NCBI GenBank assembly: GCA_022837365.1
Contig: JALHHV010000045.1
Span: 19,335 to 28,407 of the forward strand
Length of the DNA: 9,073 nt
Source: Desulfovibrio sp.
Lineage (GTDB): Bacteria; Desulfobacterota; Desulfovibrionia; Desulfovibrionales; Desulfovibrionaceae
Direction of reading: 5' to 3'
Numbering within the stretch: the stretch's first letter is position 1; each line of letters begins with the position of its first letter. The notes below the pieces were generated by a model. That model saw only the letters and a list, made by a program, of their open reading frames with translations, was not told the DNA's origin and searched no databases. Shown in pieces: positions 1 to 6,079 of the stretch. Made by a program: the position numbers and the translations under genes.

Positions 1-135
1 CACCCGCCGCCAATGTTCCACGACAGCATACGCCCATCCCCCTCGCAGTCCGGGGCGGAACCTTCGCAGCAGACGGTTCCGCCCCGGTCTCATTCGTGGC
101 GGCGGGAAGGCGGAGGAGGCGCGGCAACGGCCATG
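1..135. other. Gene-free left edge
   Basis: No coding frame in this stretch has a ribosome-binding site or recognisable protein. The open frames that cross it are antisense shadows of the methyltransferase gene. The only structure seen is the stem-loop at 50-87. Confidence 0.6.
50..87 (-). terminator. Putative terminator stem-loop after the methyltransferase gene
   Basis: Bases 50-62 (CGGGGCGGAACC preceded by C) pair perfectly with 75-87, giving a 13-bp stem around a 12-nt loop. It starts about 48 nt past the methyltransferase stop codon. No U-run follows on the minus strand, and only a weak T-containing stretch (TCTCATT) follows on the plus strand. It may therefore be a factor-assisted or bidirectional terminator, or serve a gene that ends to the left of the window. 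The stem is seen directly; the function is inferred. Confidence 0.45.
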
Positions 136-1068
136 TCAGTCGCGCAGCAGCACCCAGGTCAGCTCGTGCTTGTTGTGGGCCAGGTGCAGCAGGCGCGACC
201 CCGGCACCGCCGCGAAGGCGCGCGCCGTGGCGTGGTCCGTTTCGGCCTGGAACTTCAGGGTGCACACGAAGTTGCGGCACTGCCCCAGTTCCAGCCAGCG
301 GCCCACGGTGGCCAGCAGCCGGTCGGGGTAGCAGATCACGTCGGAGAACAGCCAGTCCACGGCTCCGGCGTGGCGCGGGTCCAGGCCGAAGGCGCTGCCC
401 GTGCAGAAGTTCACGTTGGGGTGGGCGGCGATGTGCGGGGCGATGTCCGCCTTGTCCACGCTGAACACCCGCGCCCCCAGTTCCGCCAGCACCCAGGTCC
501 ATCCGCCGGGGCAACTGCCCAGGTCCAGGCACAGTTCGCCGGGGCCGGGCCGCCTGCCGAGCAGCGTGAACAGTTCCCACAGCTTCAGGTAGGCGCGGGT
601 GGGGGGCACGGTGCGGTTTTCCTCGAAGCGCGGTTCGCCGTCGGGGAAGGGGCTGGAGCACCGGGCGGATGCCAGCACCAGGTCCGGCTCCCACAGGGTC
701 CACGAGCCCAGCGGCGCCGTGGGCGGCGCATCGCCGAACGCCAGGGGCCGGGCGGCCACGCGGGGCAGCTGCTCCTGGACCAGCGCGGCCCGGCGGTGAT
801 GGCCGGTGGCGTGCAGGTGCCAGTTGCGCTGGATGGCCTTCAGCTTGCGGGCCGCGTCGCCGATGGAGGCCACGGGGATGGACGCCGGCTCCAGCCAGAT
901 GTTTTGCGCCCATGCCGCCGGGCGGGGCGGCCCCTGCGCCGCCACCAGCCGTCCGCGCACGTCCAGCACGCGCGCGCCGTGCAGGTCTTCCAGTTCGTGG
1001 ACCAGGTCGTCCGTGAACCCGGCGGCGGCGATGTAGATGGTGCGGTCGGCGAGTGGGGTGGCGGTCAT
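136..1068 (-). CDS. FtsJ/RlmM-type SAM-dependent 2'-O-ribose RNA methyltransferase
   Basis: This 310-residue protein is probably a cytoplasmic enzyme that transfers a methyl group from S-adenosylmethionine to a ribose 2'-OH of rRNA. The Rossmann SAM-binding motif I is DLGSCPGGW (182-190), followed by an acidic residue in VFSVDKAD (201-208). All four residues expected for the FtsJ/RrmJ K-D-K-E catalytic tetrad are visible: K162 (AYLKLWE), D243 (LFSDV), K272 (CTLKFQ) and E302 (NKHELTW). The arrangement resembles RlmM, which methylates C2498 of 23S rRNA in Escherichia coli, but the protein is shorter than RlmM (about 366 residues), mainly N-terminally. The ATG start is supported by protein homology style (YIAAAGF begins at residue 12) rather than by a good Shine-Dalgarno. 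It lies 116 bp after the response regulator and is probably unrelated to it. Family assignment is firm; the exact target base is inferred. Confidence 0.85.
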   Translation of the reverse strand: MTATPLADRTIYIAAAGFTDDLVHELEDLHGARVLDVRGRLVAAQGPPRPAAWAQNIWLEPASIPVASIGDAARKLKAIQRNWHLHATGHHRRAALVQEQLPRVAARPLAFGDAPPTAPLGSWTLWEPDLVLASARCSSPFPDGEPRFEENRTVPPTRAYLKLWELFTLLGRRPGPGELCLDLGSCPGGWTWVLAELGARVFSVDKADIAPHIAAHPNVNFCTGSAFGLDPRHAGAVDWLFSDVICYPDRLLATVGRWLELGQCRNFVCTLKFQAETDHATARAFAAVPGSRLLHLAHNKHELTWVLLRD

Positions 1069-1138
1069 GTCCGTGTCCGAGGGGGTTCGGGAAAGGGGGG
1101 CGGCGGGCGGTCAGCCCGTGGAGCGCGGCGTGGGCGTG

Positions 1139-1167
1139 GCTGTAGCGCGACGCGGTCCGTCTGGCAA
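1139..1167 (-). promoter_or_regulatory. Possible weak sigma70-type promoter for the methyltransferase gene
   Basis: On the minus strand TTGCCA (1162-1167, five of six matches to TTGACA) is followed after exactly 17 bp by TACAGC (1139-1144, three of six matches to TATAAT). Transcription would begin about 60 nt before the ATG at 1068. The -10 is poor, so the gene could equally be read through from the kinase/regulator operon. Confidence 0.2.
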
Positions 1168-1184
1168 GCCGCCCCCGCCCGCCG

Positions 1185-2273
1185 TCAGCCCGCCCAGCGC
1201 TCGCGGATGGCCTCTATTGCGTCCAGGTTGTCCAGGAAGACCCGCACCACGGCCGGGTCGAACTGGGTGCCGGAGCCCGCCACGATGGTGTCGCGGCATT
1301 CGTCGCGCGTGAAACAGCGCTTGTAGGGGCGCTCGCTGCGCAGGGCGTCGTACACGTCCACCAGCGACACGATGCGCGCCTCCATGGGCACGTCGCGGCC
1401 CGGCAGGCCGAAGGGGTAGCCCGTGCCGTCCCAGCGTTCGTGGTGCAGCAGGGCCAGGGTGCGGGCCAGGGCCAGGAAGGGGTTGCCGTCCTCTTCGCGG
1501 GCGGCCAGGTGCGACGCGCACGAGGCGCGCGCCTCGTCCCGGTCCAGCGGACCCAGCAGTTCGCACCCGAAGGCGCAGTGGCGGCGCATCAGGTCCCATT
1601 CTCCGGCCTCCAGCGAGCCGGGCTTCAGCAGGATGCTGTCCGGAATGCCGATCTTGCCCACGTCGTGCAGCGGCGCGCACTGGCGCAGCATGTCGCAGCG
1701 GTCTTCCGGCAGGCCCAGCGCACGGCCCAGCAGCGCGCTGATCTCGCCCACCCGGATGACGTGCATGCCGGTCTCGTTGTCCTTGTATTCGGCGGCCCGG
1801 CTGAGCCGCTGGATGATCTGGCGGCGGGTGCGCTCGATCTCTGCGGTACGCTCGCACACCATGGACTCCAGCCGCTGCTGGTAGGCGCGGTTTTCGCGCA
1901 GCAGGCGGGCCCGTTCCAGCACCTTGCCCAGGGTCAGTTGCAGGATGTTGAAATCGTGCAGGGGCTTGGTGATGAAATCCCACGCCCCGGCGCGCATGGC
2001 CCGCACGGCGTCCTCCACCACGCCCACGCCGGACAGCACGATGGTGGGCAGGTCGGGGGCCAGTTCGCGGGCGTGGGCCAGGAAGGCGTACCCGTCCATG
2101 ACCGGCATGTTCAGGTCCACGATGGCCGCCTCGACGCCGGGCAGGCCGGCCTCCAGCATCTTCAGCCCCTGGCGGCCGTCGGCGGCCTCCAGCGTTCCGT
2201 AGTCCATGTCTTCGAGGAAGGCGCACAGCGAGCGCCGCAGCCCTTCCTCGTCGTCGACGACCAGCACGCTCAT
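1185..2273 (-). CDS. Two-component response regulator: CheY receiver fused to HD-GYP c-di-GMP phosphodiesterase
   Basis: This 362-residue cytoplasmic protein has a receiver domain at 1-120, with acidic pair D7/D8, phosphoacceptor D53 (IVDLNMP), S81 and K103 (ITKPL). A charged helical linker follows (about 118-160), then an HD-GYP domain (about 160-360). The HD-GYP signature is complete: H171, H203-D204 with the following GKIGIPD, H232, and HHERWDGTGYP at 277-287. This family (RpfG type) hydrolyses cyclic di-GMP to pGpG or GMP at a metal centre. Phosphorylation of D53 by the upstream kinase would be expected to switch that activity; this is inferred. The ATG overlaps the kinase stop by four bases (ATGA), and a strong Shine-Dalgarno GGGAGGA lies at 2281-2287 with a 7-nt spacer, so the two genes are almost certainly cotranscribed and translationally coupled. 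No key residue is missing. Confidence 0.93.
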   Translation of the reverse strand: MSVLVVDDEEGLRRSLCAFLEDMDYGTLEAADGRQGLKMLEAGLPGVEAAIVDLNMPVMDGYAFLAHARELAPDLPTIVLSGVGVVEDAVRAMRAGAWDFITKPLHDFNILQLTLGKVLERARLLRENRAYQQRLESMVCERTAEIERTRRQIIQRLSRAAEYKDNETGMHVIRVGEISALLGRALGLPEDRCDMLRQCAPLHDVGKIGIPDSILLKPGSLEAGEWDLMRRHCAFGCELLGPLDRDEARASCASHLAAREEDGNPFLALARTLALLHHERWDGTGYPFGLPGRDVPMEARIVSLVDVYDALRSERPYKRCFTRDECRDTIVAGSGTQFDPAVVRVFLDNLDAIEAIRERWAG

Positions 2274-5200
2274 TGCGGGTTCCTCCCGTTGGCGGGGGCG
2301 GGGTCCACGGGCAGTTCGATGATGAAGCGGGTGCCCTTGCCCGGCTCGGATTCCACCTCCATCCGGCCGCCGTGCCCCTTGGTGACGATGAAGTACGAGA
2401 CGGACAGGCCGAGGCCGGTGCCCACCCCCGGCGCCTTGGTGGTGTAGAACGGCTCGAAGGCCCGGCGCTGCACCTCGGGCGGCATGCCGGGGCCGTTGTC
2501 GGCCATGACGATGCGCACCCCGCCCGGCATGGCGGAAACGTCGATGTCGATGCGCGGGGCCTCCACGGGCGGGTCGGCGGCGGCCATGGCCTGGGCCGCG
2601 TTGCGCAGCAGGTTGACGGCCACCTGCTCGATTTCCGTTTCCGTGCAGTTGATGGAGGGCAGGTCGTCGTCCATGCGCAGGGCGACGTCTATCTTCCGGA
2701 AGTCGTAGCTCTTCTTCAGGTCGTAGTCGCTCTGGGCCAGGGTCAGCGCGCGGCGCAGCACGCCCGGCAGGTCGCAGACCTTGCGCCTGGATTCGCTGCG
2801 GCGGCTGAATTCCAGCATGTGCCGGATGATGGCCGCGGCGCGCAGGGCGGCGGACTGGATGTCGCCCAGGAACACGTCCAGCTTGCGCTCGCGCATGTAG
2901 CGGGCCAGCAGTTCCATGTCGAGGCCCATGGCCCGGGCCACCTCCAGGTTCTTGGCGAAGTCGGGCCGGGTGCGCTGCGCCATGTTCTGCGCCGCCTGCA
3001 ACACGATGCCGAGGGGGTTGTTGATCTCGTGCGCGATGCCCGCCGCGATGCCCCCCAGCGAGACCATCTTTTCGGTCTGGATGATCACCTCCTGCATCTT
3101 CTTGATCTGGGTGATGTCGCGCAGCACGGCCATCACGTGGTCCTCGCCGTCGATGTACAGCAACGCGCAGGACAGCAGGCAGCTCATGGGCGCGCCGTCC
3201 TTGTGCCGGGCCGCGAATTCGTGGTTGCGCAACTCGCCGTCGCGCCGGAGCTGGCGGTAGGCGTCGCGCAGCGAGGCGCCGGGGACCACGATGGCCAGGT
3301 CGCTGGCGGGGGTGGCCAGCACTTCGTCGCGCGTGAAGCCGAACATGCGGATGAACGCCTGGTTCACGTCGCGCACCGTGTCGTCGTCCAGCCGGGCCAC
3401 CACGATGGCGTCGGGGCTGAGCTGGAAGAGCTGGAAGAACTTCTGCTCCGACTGGCGCAACTGCTCCTCGGCCTGCCTGCGGACGCTCACGTCCTCTATG
3501 GAGCCGTCGAGGAAGCTGGGCCTGCCCTCCGCGTCGAACTGGAGCGAGGCGTTGACGATGGCGTGGAAGGGCGTGCCGTCGCGGCGCAGCAACCGGCATT
3601 CCATGCGCACGCCCGAGGGGCTTTGCCGCAGCATGCCCAGCAGAAGGTCCCGCTGGGCCGGGTCGTAATGGATGGACAGGGGCGAGCGCAGGCGCAGCAG
3701 TTCGTCGCGGTCCGCGTAGCCCAGCATGCGCGCCAGGGCGGGGTTGGCGTCCATGAACCCGCCCCCGAAGCCGGTGCGGAAGATGCCGAGGGGCGCGTTG
3801 TGGAAGATGGCGCGGTACTTTTCCTCGCTGGCCTTCAGGGCGGCCTCCGCCGCCTTCATCTCCGTCACGTCCACGGTGATGGACAGGATGGCCTCCTCCC
3901 CGCCGAAGGACACCGGCACGGAAGAGAAGATGATGTGCCGGGGGGAGCCGTCCGGCCTGCGGCTGCTGGACTCCACGCCGTGCACGCCGCCCGTCTCGCG
4001 CACCCTGCGGCGGAAGGCCGCGGCCTCTTCCGGCGTCATGGTGGAGAAGCGCCGGGTGTCGCCGCGCAACACCTCGTCCCTGCCCATGCCCTGGGCCTCC
4101 AGAAAGGCCCGGTTCACGTCCAGCAGGGCCCCGTCGGACATGCGGTTGATGACGATGGCGTAAGGGGCGTTCTCGAAGATGGTGCGGAAGCGCCGCTCGC
4201 TTTCCAGCGCGGCCTCGCGGTGCTGCTTCAGGCTGTGCACGTCCACGTTCAGCCCCAGGATGCGCGTGGGGCGGCCGGCCGCGTCCCAGGCCACGGCCTG
4301 GCCCTTGCCCAGCACCCAGCGCCACTGACCGTCGGCGTTGCGCATGCGGAATTCCGATTCGTAGCTGCCCGTGCCGCCGGACGCCATGTAGGCGGCAAGC
4401 ACCGAGGCGGTCCGTTCGAGGTCGTCGGGATGCATCAGGCCGAACCAGCCCGCACGGGTAAGGGGTGTGCTGTCCGGCTGGTATCCCAGCATGGTGTACC
4501 ATTCAGGGCTGCAATAGGCGGTATCCGATTCCGGCTGGTACTCCCAGATGCCCGCGTTGGTGGCCCCCAGCACCAGGGCCAGGCGGGTGGCCTGTTCCTC
4601 GGCCTTGCGGCGCGCATGGTCGAGGGCGTCCACCTTTTCGCGCAGCCTGCGCCGCAGCACCGAGGTGACCAGGGTGAGCCAGGCCACCACGACCACGGCG
4701 GCCACGGCGGACACGCGCAGCATGCGGCGCTGGTCCTGGGTGAGCACCCCGCCGGTGTCCAGGCGTATCCAGCGGGCCTTGGTGCGTTCCAGTTCGTCCG
4801 GTGGAATGGCGGCAAACGCCTTGAGCACCGCGCTGCACAGCAGGGGGTGCTTTTTGCTGATGCCCAGGCTGAGGGGGTAGTCGAGGTCGGCGGTGCCGAC
4901 CACCTTCAGGTTGGGCAACTGCTCCCTTTCGATGTAGTGGGCGGCCACGGCCTGGTTTTCCACCATGGCGTCCACCACGCCGAAGGACACGTCGCGCAGG
5001 CCGGTCTGCACGTTGGGCACGGGCACCACCTCGATGCGCCCGTCCGGCGACATCTGGCGGACGTACGCCTCGGTGACGTAGCCCTGCACCACGGCCACGC
5101 GCCGCCCGGCGAAGTCGGAAAGCCGGCGGCCGTTCTCCTCGCCGCGTCGGGCGATGATGGCGGTGGGAATGTCCACGTAGGGCGGGGTGAACTGCGCGAA

Positions 5201-5635
5201 GCGCTCCCGCTCCGGGGTGCGCACGATGACGGGGACGACGGCGATGTCGCCGCTTTCCAGCGCCGCGAGCTGGCTGGGCCAGTCCGGAGCCGGGGTGTTG
5301 ATGAAGCGGGCCCCCAACTGCTGTTCGACCAGGGCCATCACATCGGCGGCCAGCCCGTGGAACGTGCCGTCCGGGGACAGGTTTTCGTAGGGCGGAAAGT
5401 TCTTGTCGAAGTACAGGGTGAGCTTGTCGGGGTTGTCGGCAAGCCAGGTCTGCTCCGCCTCGGTCAGCGCGGCCCGGGCCAGGGCCGGGAAGGGACACGG
5501 CAGGCACAGGGCCATGGCCGCCAGCAGCAGCGCCACGTACGGCGCGGCGCGCTTGCGGAGAGGCCGGAGAGGCCGGGGAGGCCAGGGAGACCGGACGGGC
5601 GGGGCGGTGGGCGCGGCATGGCGGTCCGGGAGCAT
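2270..5635 (-). CDS. Membrane sensor histidine kinase: Venus-flytrap (SBP_bac_3) periplasmic domain, four PAS domains, HisKA and HATPase
   Basis: This 1121-residue protein starts with a Pro/Arg-rich cytoplasmic stretch (1-32) and a signal-like hydrophobic segment (33-54, ending ALARA). An SBP_bac_3 solute-binding domain follows (about 65-295; NFPPYE at 79-84, TPERERFAQF at 140-149). One transmembrane helix (306-327) is followed by RRR. Then come four PAS domains at about 350-467, 480-592, 604-719 and 727-845. HisKA has the phospho-accepting H869 in AGIAHEINNPLG. The ATPase has an N box (NLLRNAAQAM, 1008-1017), G1 (DNGPGMP, 1046-1052), an F box (FEPFYTTK) and G2 (GTGLGLS, 1072-1078). It has no receiver domain; its partner is the HD-GYP regulator directly downstream. 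The role inferred is sensing a small periplasmic solute plus cytoplasmic cues. The start is fixed by GGAGGG (5642-5647), 6 nt upstream of the ATG. The ligand is unknown. Confidence 0.93.
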   Translation of the reverse strand: MLPDRHAAPTAPPVRSPWPPRPLRPLRKRAAPYVALLLAAMALCLPCPFPALARAALTEAEQTWLADNPDKLTLYFDKNFPPYENLSPDGTFHGLAADVMALVEQQLGARFINTPAPDWPSQLAALESGDIAVVPVIVRTPERERFAQFTPPYVDIPTAIIARRGEENGRRLSDFAGRRVAVVQGYVTEAYVRQMSPDGRIEVVPVPNVQTGLRDVSFGVVDAMVENQAVAAHYIEREQLPNLKVVGTADLDYPLSLGISKKHPLLCSAVLKAFAAIPPDELERTKARWIRLDTGGVLTQDQRRMLRVSAVAAVVVVAWLTLVTSVLRRRLREKVDALDHARRKAEEQATRLALVLGATNAGIWEYQPESDTAYCSPEWYTMLGYQPDSTPLTRAGWFGLMHPDDLERTASVLAAYMASGGTGSYESEFRMRNADGQWRWVLGKGQAVAWDAAGRPTRILGLNVDVHSLKQHREAALESERRFRTIFENAPYAIVINRMSDGALLDVNRAFLEAQGMGRDEVLRGDTRRFSTMTPEEAAAFRRRVRETGGVHGVESSSRRPDGSPRHIIFSSVPVSFGGEEAILSITVDVTEMKAAEAALKASEEKYRAIFHNAPLGIFRTGFGGGFMDANPALARMLGYADRDELLRLRSPLSIHYDPAQRDLLLGMLRQSPSGVRMECRLLRRDGTPFHAIVNASLQFDAEGRPSFLDGSIEDVSVRRQAEEQLRQSEQKFFQLFQLSPDAIVVARLDDDTVRDVNQAFIRMFGFTRDEVLATPASDLAIVVPGASLRDAYRQLRRDGELRNHEFAARHKDGAPMSCLLSCALLYIDGEDHVMAVLRDITQIKKMQEVIIQTEKMVSLGGIAAGIAHEINNPLGIVLQAAQNMAQRTRPDFAKNLEVARAMGLDMELLARYMRERKLDVFLGDIQSAALRAAAIIRHMLEFSRRSESRRKVCDLPGVLRRALTLAQSDYDLKKSYDFRKIDVALRMDDDLPSINCTETEIEQVAVNLLRNAAQAMAAADPPVEAPRIDIDVSAMPGGVRIVMADNGPGMPPEVQRRAFEPFYTTKAPGVGTGLGLSVSYFIVTKGHGGRMEVESEPGKGTRFIIELPVDPAPANGRNPQ
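2281..2287 (-). promoter_or_regulatory. Shine-Dalgarno of the response regulator, inside the kinase gene
   Basis: GGGAGGA on the minus strand lies 7 nt before the ATG at 2273 and within the last codons of the kinase. Together with the ATGA overlap this decides the start and indicates translational coupling. Confidence 0.75.
5557..5592 (-). repeat. Four 9-bp tandem units in the kinase N-terminus
   Basis: Read on the coding (minus) strand the units are GGTCTCCCT, GGCCTCCCC, GGCCTCTCC and GGCCTCTCC. They encode part of the Pro/Arg/Leu-rich segment (about residues 15-27) just before the signal-like hydrophobic helix. The unit differs by one base from the GGCCTGTCC unit of the cyclase gene at 7205-7240. 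Confidence 0.8.
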
Positions 5636-5641
5636 CTGTAG

Positions 5642-5647
5642 CCCTCC
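5642..5647 (-). promoter_or_regulatory. Shine-Dalgarno of the histidine kinase
   Basis: GGAGGG on the minus strand lies 6 nt from the ATG at 5635. It supports starting the protein before the Pro/Arg-rich repeat segment. The next Met (residue 41) lies inside the hydrophobic core and would spoil the signal segment. Confidence 0.75.
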
Positions 5648-5688
5648 GTGTGCGCCGCCCGTTTCCGGCGGGGCGGCATGATGGCGGA

Positions 5689-5730
5689 TGGTTCCAGTAT
5701 GGACCAGTTGGCGGGGCCGCGCAATGCACG
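5689..5730 (-). promoter_or_regulatory. Possible kinase-operon promoter overlapping an imperfect dyad
   Basis: On the minus strand TTGCGC is followed after 17 bp by CATACT, three and four of six consensus matches respectively. The -10 lies inside an imperfect inverted repeat at 5689-5706 (TGGTTC / GGACCA arms, one G-T pair), which could be an operator. Both elements are weak, so this is a candidate only. Confidence 0.2.
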
Positions 5731-5794
5731 CGCCGTTTTTTCGTTTCTAATGCGGACACCGGACCGCGAACCGCCCGATACCGGCGGGGACCGT

Positions 5795-5858
5795 GGCCCC
5801 ATCGGCCCCCTTGGCCCCCCTTGGCCCCCATTGACCCCATCGGTCCCATTGCCCCATC
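5795..5858. repeat. Degenerate non-coding tandem array of seven 8-10 bp units
   Basis: On the plus strand the units are GGCCCCATC, GGCCCCCTT, GGCCCCCCTT, GGCCCCCATT, GACCCCATC, GGTCCCATT and GCCCCATC (9, 9, 10, 10, 9, 9 and 8 bp). It is C-rich on one strand and lies midway between the two divergent start codons. Unlike the three coding arrays in this window, its unit length varies. Confidence 0.75.
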
Positions 5859-5977
5859 GGCAGGGTCCGCTTGCGGAGGGGCCGCCGTTGCCTGTACTTT
5901 CTGCGTTCGCAGGGGGGCTGCCGGGGAGAAAGTGATGCCTTGCCGACACGTTGGCGCGTGCAATCCGCCGCGTGGCG

Positions 5978-5986
5978 TGGTATGCT
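5978..5986 (+). promoter_or_regulatory. Possible extended -10 promoter of the cyclase gene
   Basis: TGG followed by TATGCT matches the TGn extended -10 arrangement, with four of six matches to TATAAT. No convincing -35 lies 16-18 bp upstream. It would give a leader of about 87 nt before the ATG at 6080. Plausible but unproven. Confidence 0.25.
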
Positions 5987-6068
5987 GCGTCATGGCCGCC
6001 TGTACCTGACGCACGGCGGGGGCCGGTGAAGGATGGTGGCGGGCCGGGGCCGGAACGGCGGCCCGCAC

Positions 6069-6075
6069 AGGGGGA
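6069..6075 (+). promoter_or_regulatory. Shine-Dalgarno selecting the ATG at 6080
   Basis: AGGGGGA lies 4 nt before the ATG at 6080. This start is preferred over the in-frame TTG at 5951, because residues encoded between the two look like translated leader (Arg/Gly/Pro-rich) and the GAF domain begins after 6080. Confidence 0.6.
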
Positions 6076-6079
6076 CAGT

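Larger units (their letters stand above)
5636..6079. other. Divergent intergenic region of 444 bp
   Basis: This region separates the start codons of the kinase (minus) and cyclase (plus) genes and must hold both promoters. It contains the kinase Shine-Dalgarno, a 7-bp GC stem-loop (5654-5660 with 5671-5677), an imperfect dyad at 5689-5706, an A/T-containing patch around 5735-5752, a C-rich degenerate tandem array (5795-5858), an extended -10 candidate (5978-5986) and an 8-bp stem-loop (6039-6046 with 6059-6066) just before the cyclase Shine-Dalgarno. No convincing small gene was seen. Open frames here encode only low-complexity Gly/Pro sequence from the array. Confidence 0.7.

Noticed and set aside
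1185..4502. A 1105-residue minus-strand protein ending in the HD-GYP regulator
   Set aside because: Only the part from the ATG at 2273 is real. The upstream part is an out-of-frame reading of the kinase gene.
2273..5641. Plus-strand open frame of 1122 codons antisense to the whole kinase gene
   Set aside because: The translation is His/Gly/Val/Gln-rich low-complexity sequence with no domain, typical of antisense frames in GC-rich DNA. The minus-strand kinase has unmistakable motifs along its full length.
5795..5858. CRISPR-like repeats
   Set aside because: The units are 8-10 bp and directly abutting with no spacers.
5951..5995. Sigma54-type promoter candidates (TGGCGCG... and TGGCGTGGTATGCTGC)
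   Set aside because: The GG and GC elements are not at the required 10-bp separation; the better candidate is off by one base and lacks the rest of the consensus.
4503..6068. Minus-strand frame with collagen-like GPMGSMGAKGG sequence upstream of the kinase
   Set aside because: The Gly-X-Y pattern is just the intergenic 9-10 bp array read in one frame, and the rest of the frame overlaps the kinase out of phase. No ribosome-binding site was seen.
5951..6079. TTG start at 5951 for the cyclase protein
   Set aside because: It lacks a Shine-Dalgarno and would lie upstream of the likely transcription start; the added 43 residues are not domain-like.
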